NCBI GenBank assembly: GCA_903928495.1
Contig: CAIYQZ010000076.1
Span: forward strand, 25,610-89,609
DNA: 64,000 bases
Direction of reading: 5' to 3'
Origin: an uncultured bacterium
GTDB lineage: Bacteria > Pseudomonadota > Gammaproteobacteria > Burkholderiales > Burkholderiaceae_C
The position numbers and the translations under genes are program-made. Numbering within the stretch: position 1 is the first letter of the stretch; each line of letters begins with the position of its first letter. The notes under the pieces were generated by a model. The model ran no database searches. It saw nothing but the letters and a program-made list of their open reading frames with translations, and was not told the DNA's origin. Below are positions 19,154-29,387 of this stretch, one piece after another.

Positions 19154-19186
19154 TGCATCATATTGCAGTTTTTGAATTGCAGTCAA
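19154..19186 (-). promoter_or_regulatory. boxC promoter with BoxR-type operator
   Basis: On the minus strand, TTGACT (19181-19186), an 18-base spacer and TATGAT (19157-19162) make a good sigma-70 promoter. The sequence TGCA-N6-TGCA (19154-19167) encloses the -10 box. TGCA repeats in palindromic settings are the known recognition element of the BzdR/BoxR family, so BoxR bound here would block RNA polymerase until benzoyl-CoA releases it. Four further TGCA boxes follow upstream to 19221. Confidence 0.75.
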
Positions 19187-19214
19187 GCAATTTTATGCAT
19201 ACCTGCAAAAAACT

Positions 19215-20117
19215 TCATGCAGGCATGCCCAAAGCCCCACGCACCGCTGTGCGCAACAGCACAAAGGTGTCGCCCAGCGACTGGTCGCTGGTGTTCACGC
19301 GCAGTTGCGCCTTGGAATAAAAGGCAGAACGACCGGCCAGGATGGTTTTCAGGTCTTCCATGGCCTCGGCGCTGGCGGCCATGGGCCGAAGGTCGCCCTG
19401 GGCGCGCACGCGGTTCATGTGGTCTTCGGGGTCGGCCTGCAGCCACACGGTGGTGCAGTGCGCCAGCAGCAGGTTGAACGTGGCCGCATCCGACACCAGG
19501 CCACCGGGCGTGGCCAGCACAGCCTCTGGGTAGATTTGTATGGCCTCTTCCACCGCGCGGCGCTCGTACCGGCGGTAGGCGTTTTGCCCGTACAGGCCCT
19601 GTATTTCAGACACGCTGCAACCGGCAAACTGTTCGATCTGTCGGCTCAGCTCTATGAAGGGGTAGCCCAGGTCGTCTGCCAGCATTTGCCCCAGTGTCGA
19701 CTTGCCTGCACCACGCAGGCCAATGAGCGCCACGCAGTTGCTGCGCGGCCCGCCCGATGCACCGGTGCCCAGCATGTCGGCCAGAGTGACACGAACCTTG
19801 CGCAGAGTGGCATCGTCGCGCCCTTCCAGCAGCTCGCGGATCAGCAGCCACTCGGGCGAGGTGGTGGTGACATCACCCAACAATTCGGCCAGCGAGCTTT
19901 GCAGCGCCTGCGCCACCTGCAGCAGCAGCAGGATGGACACATTGCCCTCGCCGTACTCCAAGTTGGCCAGGTGCCGCTCTGACACGCCTGCGGTGTGGGC
20001 CACGGCCTTGCGCGTCATGCCCCGCCGGGCGCGGAGCGCGCGCACGCGCTCGCCCAGGGCCGCAAGAAACGGGTTTTTGTCGGCAGGGGCCTGCACGCCG
20101 CTAGGCGCATCGGCCAT
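19215..20117 (-). CDS. boxR: Transcriptional repressor BoxR (XRE domain fused to shikimate kinase-like domain)
   Basis: A 300-residue regulator of the BoxR/BzdR family. An XRE-type helix-turn-helix (LGERVRALRARRGMTRKAV, about 17-35, then GVSERHLANLE) is followed by a linker. A shikimate-kinase-like domain with P-loop GLRGAGKST (about 139-147) would bind benzoyl-CoA as the inducer. I take the ATG at 20117 (MADAPSGVQAP) because it matches family N-termini and leaves the TGCA operator upstream of the gene. A longer frame starts at 20141. Confidence 0.94.
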   Translation of the reverse strand: MADAPSGVQAPADKNPFLAALGERVRALRARRGMTRKAVAHTAGVSERHLANLEYGEGNVSILLLLQVAQALQSSLAELLGDVTTTSPEWLLIRELLEGRDDATLRKVRVTLADMLGTGASGGPRSNCVALIGLRGAGKSTLGQMLADDLGYPFIELSRQIEQFAGCSVSEIQGLYGQNAYRRYERRAVEEAIQIYPEAVLATPGGLVSDAATFNLLLAHCTTVWLQADPEDHMNRVRAQGDLRPMAASAEAMEDLKTILAGRSAFYSKAQLRVNTSDQSLGDTFVLLRTAVRGALGMPA

Positions 20118-20121
20118 AACA

Positions 20122-20140
20122 TGCAATATATTGCTTGACA
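20122..20140 (+). promoter_or_regulatory. BoxR-type operator and -35 box in the boxR / DUF4863 intergenic region
   Basis: TGCA-ATATAT-TGCT (20122-20135) is a one-mismatch version of TGCA-N6-TGCA. It adjoins a perfect TTGACA (20135-20140) that could be the -35 box of the plus-strand operon, although no good -10 follows at standard spacing. Bound BoxR would limit both its own gene and the divergent operon. Confidence 0.5.
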
Positions 20141-20222
20141 TTGAGCTGGATTGGGTTAACCTTCGGTCCATGCACGATATTTCATATCGGCAACGATCGC
20201 AAGTGTACCGAGGAGACCCCAC

Positions 20223-20687
20223 ATGAACCCGCAAGCCTTCAAAGAACTGCTGCAGGGCGTGACCGCCCGCCTGCACAACCGCCCGCTGGATGCCGTCCTG
20301 CACACCTGGCTCAACGCCGAACTGGGCCCGACAACCCCCACCTACCTTGCCCTGAAACAGGCCTGCGAAACAGGAGTGGCCGACGGCTGGTTGTGCCAGC
20401 GCGAGGCTGGCGGCTTGAAATACGGCCGCATCTTCAAGCCAGAGGCTGAGTTGCATGGCTTTTCGGTGGATGTGGTGGACATGACGAACGTGGCCGGACC
20501 CCACCACACCCACCCGCTGGGCGAAATCGACCTGATCATGCCCATTGACGCCGAGGCCCGCTTTGACGGCCACGGCACCGGCTGGCTGGTGTGCCCCGCA
20601 GGCAGCGCCCATCCACCCACCGTGACCGGTGGCCGCGCCCTGGTTCTGTACCTGCTGCCCGAGGGCCGCATTGACTTCACCCGCTGA
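20223..20687 (+). CDS. DUF4863 (PnbB-like) protein
   Basis: A 154-residue protein with a cupin-like C-terminal half: VAGPHHTHPLGEIDLIMP supplies His and Glu residues that could bind a metal. It belongs to the DUF4863 family found in box clusters. To my knowledge that family includes 4-hydroxylaminobenzoate lyase (PnbB), but nothing else here points to nitrobenzoate metabolism. It is the first gene of the plus-strand box operon and starts after GAGGAGA. A role in handling a benzoyl-CoA pathway by-product is only a guess. Confidence 0.8.
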   Translation: MNPQAFKELLQGVTARLHNRPLDAVLHTWLNAELGPTTPTYLALKQACETGVADGWLCQREAGGLKYGRIFKPEAELHGFSVDVVDMTNVAGPHHTHPLGEIDLIMPIDAEARFDGHGTGWLVCPAGSAHPPTVTGGRALVLYLLPEGRIDFTR

Positions 20688-20730
20688 CTGGCTGCGCACC
20701 TCAGCTCCCCCGTTTTTCAAGGAACCGTTT

Positions 20731-22296
20731 GTGACCACCGCTTTGCTTCCAAACTTCACCGCCGGCCAATGGACATTGGGCACCGGCCCCGGCACACCCC
20801 TGTTCGACCCCGTGCTGGGCACCGAGCTGGTGCGCGTGGATGCCACCGGGCTGGATTTGCCCGAAGCCTTCCGCTTCGCCCGCGACACCGGCGGCGCTGC
20901 GCTGCGCGCCCTCACCTATCGCCAGCGCGCAGCCCTGCTGGCCGCCACTGTGAAGGTGTTGCAAGCCAACCGCGCGGCGTACGAAGACATTTCGGTGGCC
21001 AACAGCGGCACCGTCAAGGCCGACACCGCCGTGGACGTGGACGGAGGCATCTTCACGCTGGGCACCTACGCCAAGTTGGGCGATGGCTTAGGCGATGTGC
21101 ACCACCTGACCGACGGCGACGCCGCACGCCTGGGCAAAGACCCGCAGTTCCAAAGCCAGCACGTGCTGGTGCCCACACGCGGCGTGGCGCTGTTCATCAA
21201 CGCGTTCAACTTTCCGTCTTGGGGCCTGTGGGAAAAAGCCGCACCGGCGCTGCTGTCGGGCGTGCCTGTCATCGTCAAGCCCGCCACTGCCACCGCCTGG
21301 CTGACCCAGCGCATGGTGAAAGACGTAGTGGACGCTGGCATCTGGCCCGCCGGGGCGCTGAACATCATTTGCGGCAGCTCGGCCGGGCTGCTGGACCAGT
21401 TGCAGCCGTTTGACGTGGTGTCATTCACCGGCTCGGCCGACACGGCGGCCGTCATCCGCTCGCACCCTGCGGTGGTGCAGCGCTCGGTGCGCGTGAACAT
21501 CGAGGCCGACAGTGTCAACTCCGCCCTGCTGCTGCCCAGTGCATCGCCAGAAGAGACCCAGGCCGCGCTGGACTTGCTGGTGAAAGAGGTGGCGCGCGAA
21601 ATGACCGTGAAATCGGGCCAGAAATGCACCGCCATCCGCCGCGTGCTGGTGCCCGAAGCGCTGTACGACACGGCAGCAGCCGCCATTGCAGCACGCCTGG
21701 CCAAAACCACCGTGGGCAACCCACGCAACGAGGGTGTGCGCATGGGCGCACTGGTCAGCCGCACTCAACTCAACGCCGTGCGCGAAGGCTTGGCGCTGCT
21801 CAAAACCCACACCGACGTGCTGCACGACGGCAGTGCCACCCCATTGGTGGATGCCGACGCCGCCACCGCTTTCTGCATCGCGCCCACGCTGCTGGGCACC
21901 CGCACGCCAGACACCAACCCCGTGGTGCACGACGTGGAAGTGTTTGGCCCCGTGGCCACCCTCATGCCCTACCGCGATCTGCCCCACGCGCTGGCGCTGA
22001 TCCGCCGTGGGCAGGGCTCGCTGGTGGCATCGCTTTATGGCACCGACGCCGCTGCGCTGGGCGCCGCCGCACTGGAGCTGGCCGACAGCCATGGGCGCGT
22101 GCACGTCATCAGCCCCGACGTGGCCGCGCTGCACACGGGCCACGGCAATGTCATGCCCCAGTCGCTGCACGGTGGGCCAGGGCGGGCGGGTGGCGGCGAA
22201 GAGTTGGGTGGCCTGAAAGCGCTGAACTTCTACCACCGCCGCTGCGCCATCCAGGCCAGCACAGCCGTACTGGGTGCCGTTCAGGGCAATAGCTGA
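20731..22296 (+). CDS. boxD: 3,4-dehydroadipyl-CoA semialdehyde dehydrogenase BoxD
   Basis: A 521-residue aldehyde dehydrogenase that oxidises the BoxC product to 3,4-dehydroadipyl-CoA. Visible features are the nucleotide-binding segment VVSFTGSADTAAVI, the general-base region NIEADSVN and the catalytic Cys in KSGQKCTAIRRV (about residue 300). It resembles PaaN/BoxD rather than ordinary aldehyde dehydrogenases. The GTG at 20731 is chosen because AAGGA lies seven bases upstream. The open frame runs back into the DUF4863 gene. Confidence 0.94.
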   Translation: MTTALLPNFTAGQWTLGTGPGTPLFDPVLGTELVRVDATGLDLPEAFRFARDTGGAALRALTYRQRAALLAATVKVLQANRAAYEDISVANSGTVKADTAVDVDGGIFTLGTYAKLGDGLGDVHHLTDGDAARLGKDPQFQSQHVLVPTRGVALFINAFNFPSWGLWEKAAPALLSGVPVIVKPATATAWLTQRMVKDVVDAGIWPAGALNIICGSSAGLLDQLQPFDVVSFTGSADTAAVIRSHPAVVQRSVRVNIEADSVNSALLLPSASPEETQAALDLLVKEVAREMTVKSGQKCTAIRRVLVPEALYDTAAAAIAARLAKTTVGNPRNEGVRMGALVSRTQLNAVREGLALLKTHTDVLHDGSATPLVDADAATAFCIAPTLLGTRTPDTNPVVHDVEVFGPVATLMPYRDLPHALALIRRGQGSLVASLYGTDAAALGAAALELADSHGRVHVISPDVAALHTGHGNVMPQSLHGGPGRAGGGEELGGLKALNFYHRRCAIQASTAVLGAVQGNS

Positions 22297-22342
22297 AAAC
22301 CCAGTACAGACAAGCGCCAGAGGCACTTTTCACCATAAAAAT
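22291..22342 (+). repeat. Interspersed ~52-bp repeat, copy 4
   Basis: It reads ATAGCTGAAAACCCAGTACA, then GACAAGCGCCAGAGGC and CTTTTCACCATAAA. It begins inside the final codons and stop of boxD and ends just before the ligase ribosome-binding site. Confidence 0.75.
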
Positions 22343-22352
22343 GGAGACACCC

Positions 22353-23962
<1,610 letters not shown>

Positions 23963-23966
<4 letters not shown>

Positions 23967-24778
23967 GCCCCCCGTTGTTCGCTGACATCACGGTGGCGGG
24001 CAAAGCCCAACGCATCGAACATGCGTGGGTGGGAAACGTGGATGGCGACGCCCCGCTGATGGTGTTTTTGCACGAGGGCCTGGGCTCGCTCAGCATGTGG
24101 CGCGACTTTCCGCACCGCCTGTGCGAGGCGCTGGGTTGGCGGGGGCTGGTGTATTCACGCCCGGGCTACGGCCAGTCCACCCCACGCGCTGCGAATGAAC
24201 ACTGGCAGCCCGACTTCATGCATCGCCAGGCCCTGGACGTGCTGCCTGCATTGCTGTCCGCGCTGGGGGTGGACTCTAGCCAGCGGCCCGTTTGGCTCTT
24301 CGGCCACAGCGACGGCGGCAGCATTGCCCTGCTGCACGCCGCGCTGCGCCCGGCCCACACCGCTGGGCTGGTGGTGCTGGCGCCGCACATCCTCGTGGAA
24401 GACATATCCGTGGCCAGCATCGAGCAGGCCCGTCTGGCCTACCTGAACACCGATGTGAAACAACGCCTGGACAAACACCATTCCGACCCCGATTCGGCCT
24501 TTTGGGGATGGAACGAAGTGTGGCTGTCAGCGGCTTTTCGAGGCTGGAACATCACGGGCGAGCTGGGCACCATCACCTGCCCGGTTCTGGCCATACAGGG
24601 GTTGGACGACGAATACGGCACGCTGGCGCAGATTCGCGAAATCCAGGCACAAGCCCCTCATGCCCGGCTGCTGGAGCTTCCCGACTGCGGCCACTCGCCG
24701 CACAAAGACCAGCCACAACAGGTGGTGGATGCGGTGGTGAAAATGGTCTCAGCCAGCGTGGTCAAGACTGGCGACTGA
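23963..24778 (+). CDS. Alpha/beta-hydrolase of the box cluster
   Basis: A 271-residue alpha/beta-hydrolase. The nucleophile elbow GHSDGG puts Ser near residue 115, the oxyanion region is FLHEGLGS, and the C-terminal catalytic His is in PDCGHSPHKD. Its ATG overlaps the ligase stop (ATGA), so translation is coupled. Similar genes in other box clusters are described as putative lactone or thioester hydrolases. It could clear dead-end lactones or CoA thioesters, which is inference. Confidence 0.85.
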
Positions 24779-24807
24779 CGCAGCAGGCTGCTCCGCCCTG
24801 CGCACCC

Positions 24808-25383
24808 TCAGGCGTCTGGTGTGTCCTGTGACTTGGCTTTCTTGCCGGACGCTGGGACCCGGATGCTTTTGCCGCTGCCAGACGGCGAGGCGTACACCTG
24901 CTTGAGCAACCGGCGCAGGGTGCTGCGCTGAGCCTCGGTCAGGGCTGAGGTGGCCTCGATTTCGAGCTGAAAAGCTGTGTCCTCGGCCTCTTGCATCATG
25001 TCGTGCCCCTGGGCCGTGAGGTGCAGCGACACGGCCCTGCCATCGGTGGGGTGCGGCCTGCGTTCCACCAGTCGGCGGTGCTCCAGTTGCTGCAACATAT
25101 TGACCAGATTGGGGGGCAACAGGCCCAGGCTGGCACACAACTGGCGCGAGGTGATGCCGGGGTTGTGCCGGATGAGCGACAACACAGAGAAATCGACGAT
25201 GCGCACGCCATACGACTCCATGCGCCGCAGAAACAAGTCGATGATGCTCAGCGCCGCGCGTCGGGCGTTGTAACCAATCAGGGTTTCGAGGTATGAAGTG
25301 TCCACCAGGTCCACCGTGGGGCTGTCGGGTGTGGCGGGAGCAATGGCTGGGACACTGGGGGACGAATTTCTGACTCGGGACAT
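24808..25383 (-). CDS. MarR-family transcriptional regulator (hydroxycinnamate-type candidate)
   Basis: A 191-residue MarR-type regulator with winged helix (GITSRQLCASLGLLPPNLVNMLQQLEHRRLVERR) and wing HPTDGRAVSLHLT, plus a basic Lys/Ser-rich C-terminal tail. The start MSRVRNSSPS at 25383 gives a normal family length, since the longer frame runs into the divergent diguanylate cyclase gene. HcaR/FerR/CouR regulators of this family sense hydroxycinnamoyl-CoA. The nearby feruloyl-CoA-synthase-like operon makes that role plausible but unproven. Confidence 0.85.
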   Translation of the reverse strand: MSRVRNSSPSVPAIAPATPDSPTVDLVDTSYLETLIGYNARRAALSIIDLFLRRMESYGVRIVDFSVLSLIRHNPGITSRQLCASLGLLPPNLVNMLQQLEHRRLVERRPHPTDGRAVSLHLTAQGHDMMQEAEDTAFQLEIEATSALTEAQRSTLRRLLKQVYASPSGSGKSIRVPASGKKAKSQDTPDA

Positions 25384-25509
25384 GCGTGGAAACAGAAAAG
25401 AACTGGGCAGGAAGCATATCGCTTCGGTTCGCACCAGCTTCAGACCAGCGGAAGAGTGCTGTTTGCGCCGCACCCGCGCACCTCGGGGGTATTGCCTAGA
25501 ATCAAAGCC

Positions 25510-27102
25510 ATGTTCAAAGCCATGCCACCCCGTTGGCGCGATTGGGTTCCTGCCAGCGTAGCCATCGTGCTGGCGCTGTGCATCGCCCTGTTCGTCTGGA
25601 ACCAGCGGCAGGAACGTTTGCGCAACGATTTGCAGGCTGACTTTTCGTTTGAGAGCCGTGAGGTCGCCGTGCGCCTGCTGGAACGCATGCGAGCCCACAA
25701 ACAGGTGCTGCGAGGGGTTCGCGCAGCGATTTCCACCTTGGGAGTACCGGACCGCGAAGGCTGGGTTCGCTACGTGGCCAACCAGTTTCTTGATGTGGAC
25801 TTTCCCGGCATGCAGGGCGTGGGCTATGCCGCGCGCATTGCGACAGACGATCTCGCCGCGCATGAGGCGCGCATGAAGGCGGGCGGATACCCTGACTACG
25901 TCGTGAGCGCGAAGACCCACTTGGCGGCCAGCATCGCACCGGTGGTGAGGCTTGCCCCCGATGAGGGACCAAACCGTTCGATGGTGGGCATCGACCTGCT
26001 GGGCCAACCTGATCTGGGCGCGGTACTTGAATCGAGCGCTGCGCAAGCTGCCACGGTACTCAGTGCACCGGTAGCGTTGCGGTTTCCTGACAGGGAGCTC
26101 GATCAGAACCTGGTGTTTATGGTGCAACCGATTTTTGCACCGCTGCCCTCATCCGCTGGCACATCGGGCGACAAATCGGCGCCTCGTCGCAACCACCGCG
26201 ACGGCTGGGTGTTTGCGGTCTTCAAGGCCCCGGAGCTGATTCAGGCGACATTGGGTGCTCTACCTCCCCACATGACCTTGCAAGTGTTTTCCGACCGGTC
26301 ACTGAATCGGGCTGCCTTGATTTTCGAGAGCCCGGCGATGGCCCGCAGAGATTCGGGCACCGAACAGCCTCTTCGGGTGACCACCGAACTCGAACTGGAC
26401 GGTCAAACCTGGACACTGGTGTTCGAGGGCTTCCCCAGAGCCTATGGTCGCAACCTGTCATTCAACTGGGAGCTTTTTTCAATCCTGGCCATATGCACCC
26501 TGTTTGGCCTGAGCGCCCTGCTGGTCACATGGACGCGTTCGGCCTCGCGCAAGCTGATGACCATGACCGACGAATTGCAGGACAGCAACCAGCGCTACCA
26601 ATTTCTGGCCACCCACGACGCCTTGACCCAGGTTGCCAACCGATTATTGTTTTCAAGTCGCCTTGAAACCACCCTGGCAGAGTCTGTGCGTTACCAACGG
26701 CGTTTCGGCATCATCTACATCGATCTGGACAGGTTCAAACCCGTCAACGACCAGCACGGACACGAGGTGGGCGATGCGTTGCTCAAAGCCGTGGCCGACC
26801 GCCTGAGCCGCTTGTTGCGTGACAGCGATCTGCTGGCACGCCAGGGTGGTGACGAATTTGTGGTGCTGTTGCCCTGCTTGGACGACGTCAATGCATGCGA
26901 CGCCGTGGCACAGAAAATCTGCAATGAAATGGCCCGCCCCTTTGAAATCGGCCCGTTGCAGGTTCTAATTGGCGCCAGCCTCGGCGTGGCCGTCTATCCT
27001 CTGGACGGAAACGAAGTCGAGCAATTGATCATCCGTGCCGACCATCGCATGTACCTAGCCAAGCAGGCGGGCGGAAACCGCTGGATCGCACAAGGAGACT
27101 GA
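25510..27102 (+). CDS. Membrane diguanylate cyclase with CHASE-type sensor
   Basis: A 530-residue protein with one transmembrane helix near residues 12-27, a periplasmic CHASE-like domain (YVANQFLDVDFPGMQGVGYAAR and similar) to about residue 300, a second helix near 323-341, and a C-terminal GGDEF domain. The active site GGDEF is intact (446-450). RDSD five residues before it is the inhibitory I-site, so c-di-GMP feedback is expected. It would make c-di-GMP in response to an extracellular ligand. An orphan pilin gene follows three bases later. Confidence 0.93.
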   Translation: MFKAMPPRWRDWVPASVAIVLALCIALFVWNQRQERLRNDLQADFSFESREVAVRLLERMRAHKQVLRGVRAAISTLGVPDREGWVRYVANQFLDVDFPGMQGVGYAARIATDDLAAHEARMKAGGYPDYVVSAKTHLAASIAPVVRLAPDEGPNRSMVGIDLLGQPDLGAVLESSAAQAATVLSAPVALRFPDRELDQNLVFMVQPIFAPLPSSAGTSGDKSAPRRNHRDGWVFAVFKAPELIQATLGALPPHMTLQVFSDRSLNRAALIFESPAMARRDSGTEQPLRVTTELELDGQTWTLVFEGFPRAYGRNLSFNWELFSILAICTLFGLSALLVTWTRSASRKLMTMTDELQDSNQRYQFLATHDALTQVANRLLFSSRLETTLAESVRYQRRFGIIYIDLDRFKPVNDQHGHEVGDALLKAVADRLSRLLRDSDLLARQGGDEFVVLLPCLDDVNACDAVAQKICNEMARPFEIGPLQVLIGASLGVAVYPLDGNEVEQLIIRADHRMYLAKQAGGNRWIAQGD

Positions 27103-27105
27103 AAA

Positions 27106-27609
27106 ATGCAAACCGAGCCCAAGACCCAAAGCGGGTTCACGCTGCTCGAAATCATCATTGCTGTTGCGGTGGTGGGTGTCCTGGCGGCCGTGGCTCTGCC
27201 TTCTTATGGCAACTACACCCGTCGGGCCATGGCGTCAGAGGGCCTTTCACTGGCCCAACCAGTCCTGATCAAGGTGCGCGAGGAGGTGTCGTATGGGGAA
27301 TACACTCCGAGCGGTCCTAATTTTGATAGAGCTGCCAAGCCGGGGTCCGTAGCTTTGCCTCATTTGTCGGCAATGGTGAAAAGTGTGGTTCGCCACGACC
27401 TGAAGGTCGTCATCAACTACACCGTGGCCTTCGACCCCGAAGGCACAACTGAGTATTCGCTGGTGATGTCTGGCACGTTGGCAAATGACAGCGTGACCTG
27501 GCAATGCAAAAGCGGACCCGCTGCAGCGGGGGACCTGGCTGCCGCAGCAGCAGGTGGTGTCCGGGTGGGCGTGCCCATGCCCACCAAGTGGGCTCCCAGT
27601 GGTTGCTGA
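27106..27609 (+). CDS. Orphan type IV major-pilin-like prepilin
   Basis: A 167-residue prepilin with a ten-residue leader ending in Gly10, then FTLLEIIIAVAVVGVLAAVALPSY. This is the class III signal with Glu at mature position 5 and the hydrophobic stalk helix. Two cysteines near the C-terminus (WQCK and the final GC) can form the PilE/PilA D-loop disulfide. No assembly genes are near. It starts three bases after a diguanylate cyclase gene, so it is likely part of one c-di-GMP-linked surface unit. Confidence 0.9.
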   Translation: MQTEPKTQSGFTLLEIIIAVAVVGVLAAVALPSYGNYTRRAMASEGLSLAQPVLIKVREEVSYGEYTPSGPNFDRAAKPGSVALPHLSAMVKSVVRHDLKVVINYTVAFDPEGTTEYSLVMSGTLANDSVTWQCKSGPAAAGDLAAAAAGGVRVGVPMPTKWAPSGC

Positions 27610-27610
27610 A

Positions 27611-29329
27611 TCAGGGTGCGGAGGACGTCAGCAGCCCGATGCGCATGTCGAACTCTGGCAGCACCCAGGCCTTCAGTGCCTTATGGGGCTGCGTCCAGCG
27701 AGGCAGTTTTAGGGTGTTGGCCTGCTCGATCTGCTCCCAGGCCCAGGCCAGCAAAGCCAGCGCGGTGGCGTGCAGGTAGTCGCCGGCCACCCAGTACGGC
27801 CGCGCTGGCTGGCTGGCGCTTTGATGCAACAGATCGACTGTTGATGTACCCAGCTTTTCCAGCAAATGGGAAGCAAGGCTGTCCGCTGGCACAGCGCATT
27901 TAAGATCGCCCAGTAACAGGCCCATGCCTCGGCCTTGGTCGCTCAGCACTTTGCGCACCAGCAGGTCGATGGCCTGGATTTCGTTGGTGCCTTCGTAAAT
28001 CATGGTGATGCGCGCATCTCGCAGGATTTGCTCAATGCCCCACTCGCTCACGTAGCCGTGCCCGCCAAACACCTGCAGGCAGTCGCTGCCCCCATGGAAC
28101 GCCTGGTGCGTGAAAGCGGCTTTGAGCACAGGCGTGACCAGCGCGCACCAGGTGCTGGCCTCGGCTCGGCGGCTGGCATCGGGGTGGTGGCGGGCCATGT
28201 CCAGTTCCAGCGCTGTGCGGTAAGCCAATACGCGGCCAGCGTCTATCCAGGCGCGCTGGGAATCCAGGATGCGGCGCACAGCGGGGTGCGCCACGATGAG
28301 GTCGGCAGCCTGCCCGCCTGCCTCGGCAGTGCGCGGGCCGGGCGCACGCATCTGGCGGCGTTCGCGGGCGTAAGCGTCGGCTTTTTGCCAGGCGGCTTCC
28401 AGCAGGCCCACGCCTTGCAGACCCACATGCAGGCGGGCCGCGTTCATCATCACGAACATGGCACCCAGGCCTTTGCCAGGTTCGCCAATCAGCCAGCCGG
28501 TGGCGTCGTCAAAGCGCAGCACGCAAGTGGCGCTGCCGTGCAGCCCCATTTTGTCTTCAATGCGTTCGCACAACACGGCGTTGCGGGTGCCGTCGGGCAG
28601 CACCTTGGGTGCCAGGAACAGGCTCAGGCCTTTGGGTCCGGCCGGTGCATCGGGCAAGCGGGCCAACACCAGGTGAACGATGTTGTCGGTGAGGTCGTGC
28701 TCGCCGCCCGATATGAAAATTTTGGTGCCGTTGATGCGGTGCACCGCACCGAGTGCCTGCTCGTCAGGACTGCCTGCCAGGTCGGGCGTCGCGCGGGTGC
28801 GCACCAGGCCCAGGTCGCTGCCCGCGTGGGCTTCGGTCAGGCACATGGTGGCCAGCCATTCGCCGCTGGCCACTTTGGGCAGGTAAGCCGCCTTCAGCGC
28901 CGGGTTGGCGTGGTGCTTGATGCACTCGTAGGCGCCGTGCAGCAGGCCGGGGGCCATGGTCCAGCCGTGGTTGGCGGCGCTGAGCATTTCGTACAGCACC
29001 TGGTTCAGTACCTCGGGCAGTGCCTGGCCACCGTCTTCGGCCGCACACGACAGGGAGGCCCAGCCGTTTTGCCAGAAGTCGGCATAGGCCTCTTTGAAGC
29101 CGGGCGGCGTGGTGACCTTGCCCGCACTGAACCGGCAACCCACTTCGTCGCCCACGCGTTGAAGCGGCGCGATTTTGTCGGTGACGAACTTGGCCGCTTC
29201 TTCCAGCACTTGCTGCATCACGTCGGTATCGGTGTCGGCAAATGCGGCCAGGGCTTGAAGCTGGGCTGGGGCCTGCAGCACATCGTTCAGGATGAAGCGG
29301 ATGTCATCGGTGTTCGGCTGGTGGTTCAT
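27611..29329 (-). CDS. Acyl-CoA dehydrogenase (long, ~570-residue type)
   Basis: A 572-residue flavoprotein acyl-CoA dehydrogenase with CLTEAHAGSDLG (about 164-175), SGGEHDLTDNIVHLVLAR and the catalytic Glu region IYEGTNEIQAIDLL. An extra C-terminal region, as in the ACAD10/DmdC-like group, makes it longer than classic 380-residue enzymes. It introduces a 2,3-double bond into an acyl-CoA. It is the last gene of the minus-strand operon, so it probably saturates or desaturates the side chain of the imported aromatic acid. Confidence 0.9.
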   Translation of the reverse strand: MNHQPNTDDIRFILNDVLQAPAQLQALAAFADTDTDVMQQVLEEAAKFVTDKIAPLQRVGDEVGCRFSAGKVTTPPGFKEAYADFWQNGWASLSCAAEDGGQALPEVLNQVLYEMLSAANHGWTMAPGLLHGAYECIKHHANPALKAAYLPKVASGEWLATMCLTEAHAGSDLGLVRTRATPDLAGSPDEQALGAVHRINGTKIFISGGEHDLTDNIVHLVLARLPDAPAGPKGLSLFLAPKVLPDGTRNAVLCERIEDKMGLHGSATCVLRFDDATGWLIGEPGKGLGAMFVMMNAARLHVGLQGVGLLEAAWQKADAYARERRQMRAPGPRTAEAGGQAADLIVAHPAVRRILDSQRAWIDAGRVLAYRTALELDMARHHPDASRRAEASTWCALVTPVLKAAFTHQAFHGGSDCLQVFGGHGYVSEWGIEQILRDARITMIYEGTNEIQAIDLLVRKVLSDQGRGMGLLLGDLKCAVPADSLASHLLEKLGTSTVDLLHQSASQPARPYWVAGDYLHATALALLAWAWEQIEQANTLKLPRWTQPHKALKAWVLPEFDMRIGLLTSSAP

Positions 29330-29330
29330 G

Positions 29331-29387
29331 TGATAGCAAAGAATTCAATACAGGCAAGCGCCAAGGCATTATTTGGCTTGATAAATC
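29331..29387 (+). repeat. Interspersed ~52-bp repeat, copy 5
   Basis: It reads GATAGCAAAGAATTCAATACA, shortened here to its central blocks: TAGCAAAGAATTCAATACA, GGCAAGCGCCAAGGC and TTTGGCTTGATAAATC. It fills the gap between the acyl-CoA dehydrogenase start and the stop of the ABC ATPase gene. Confidence 0.75.

Noticed and set aside
20118-20141. Longer BoxR start at 20141
   Set aside because: It would place the TGCA operator inside the coding region and adds residues not typical of BoxR. The ATG at 20117 fits better.
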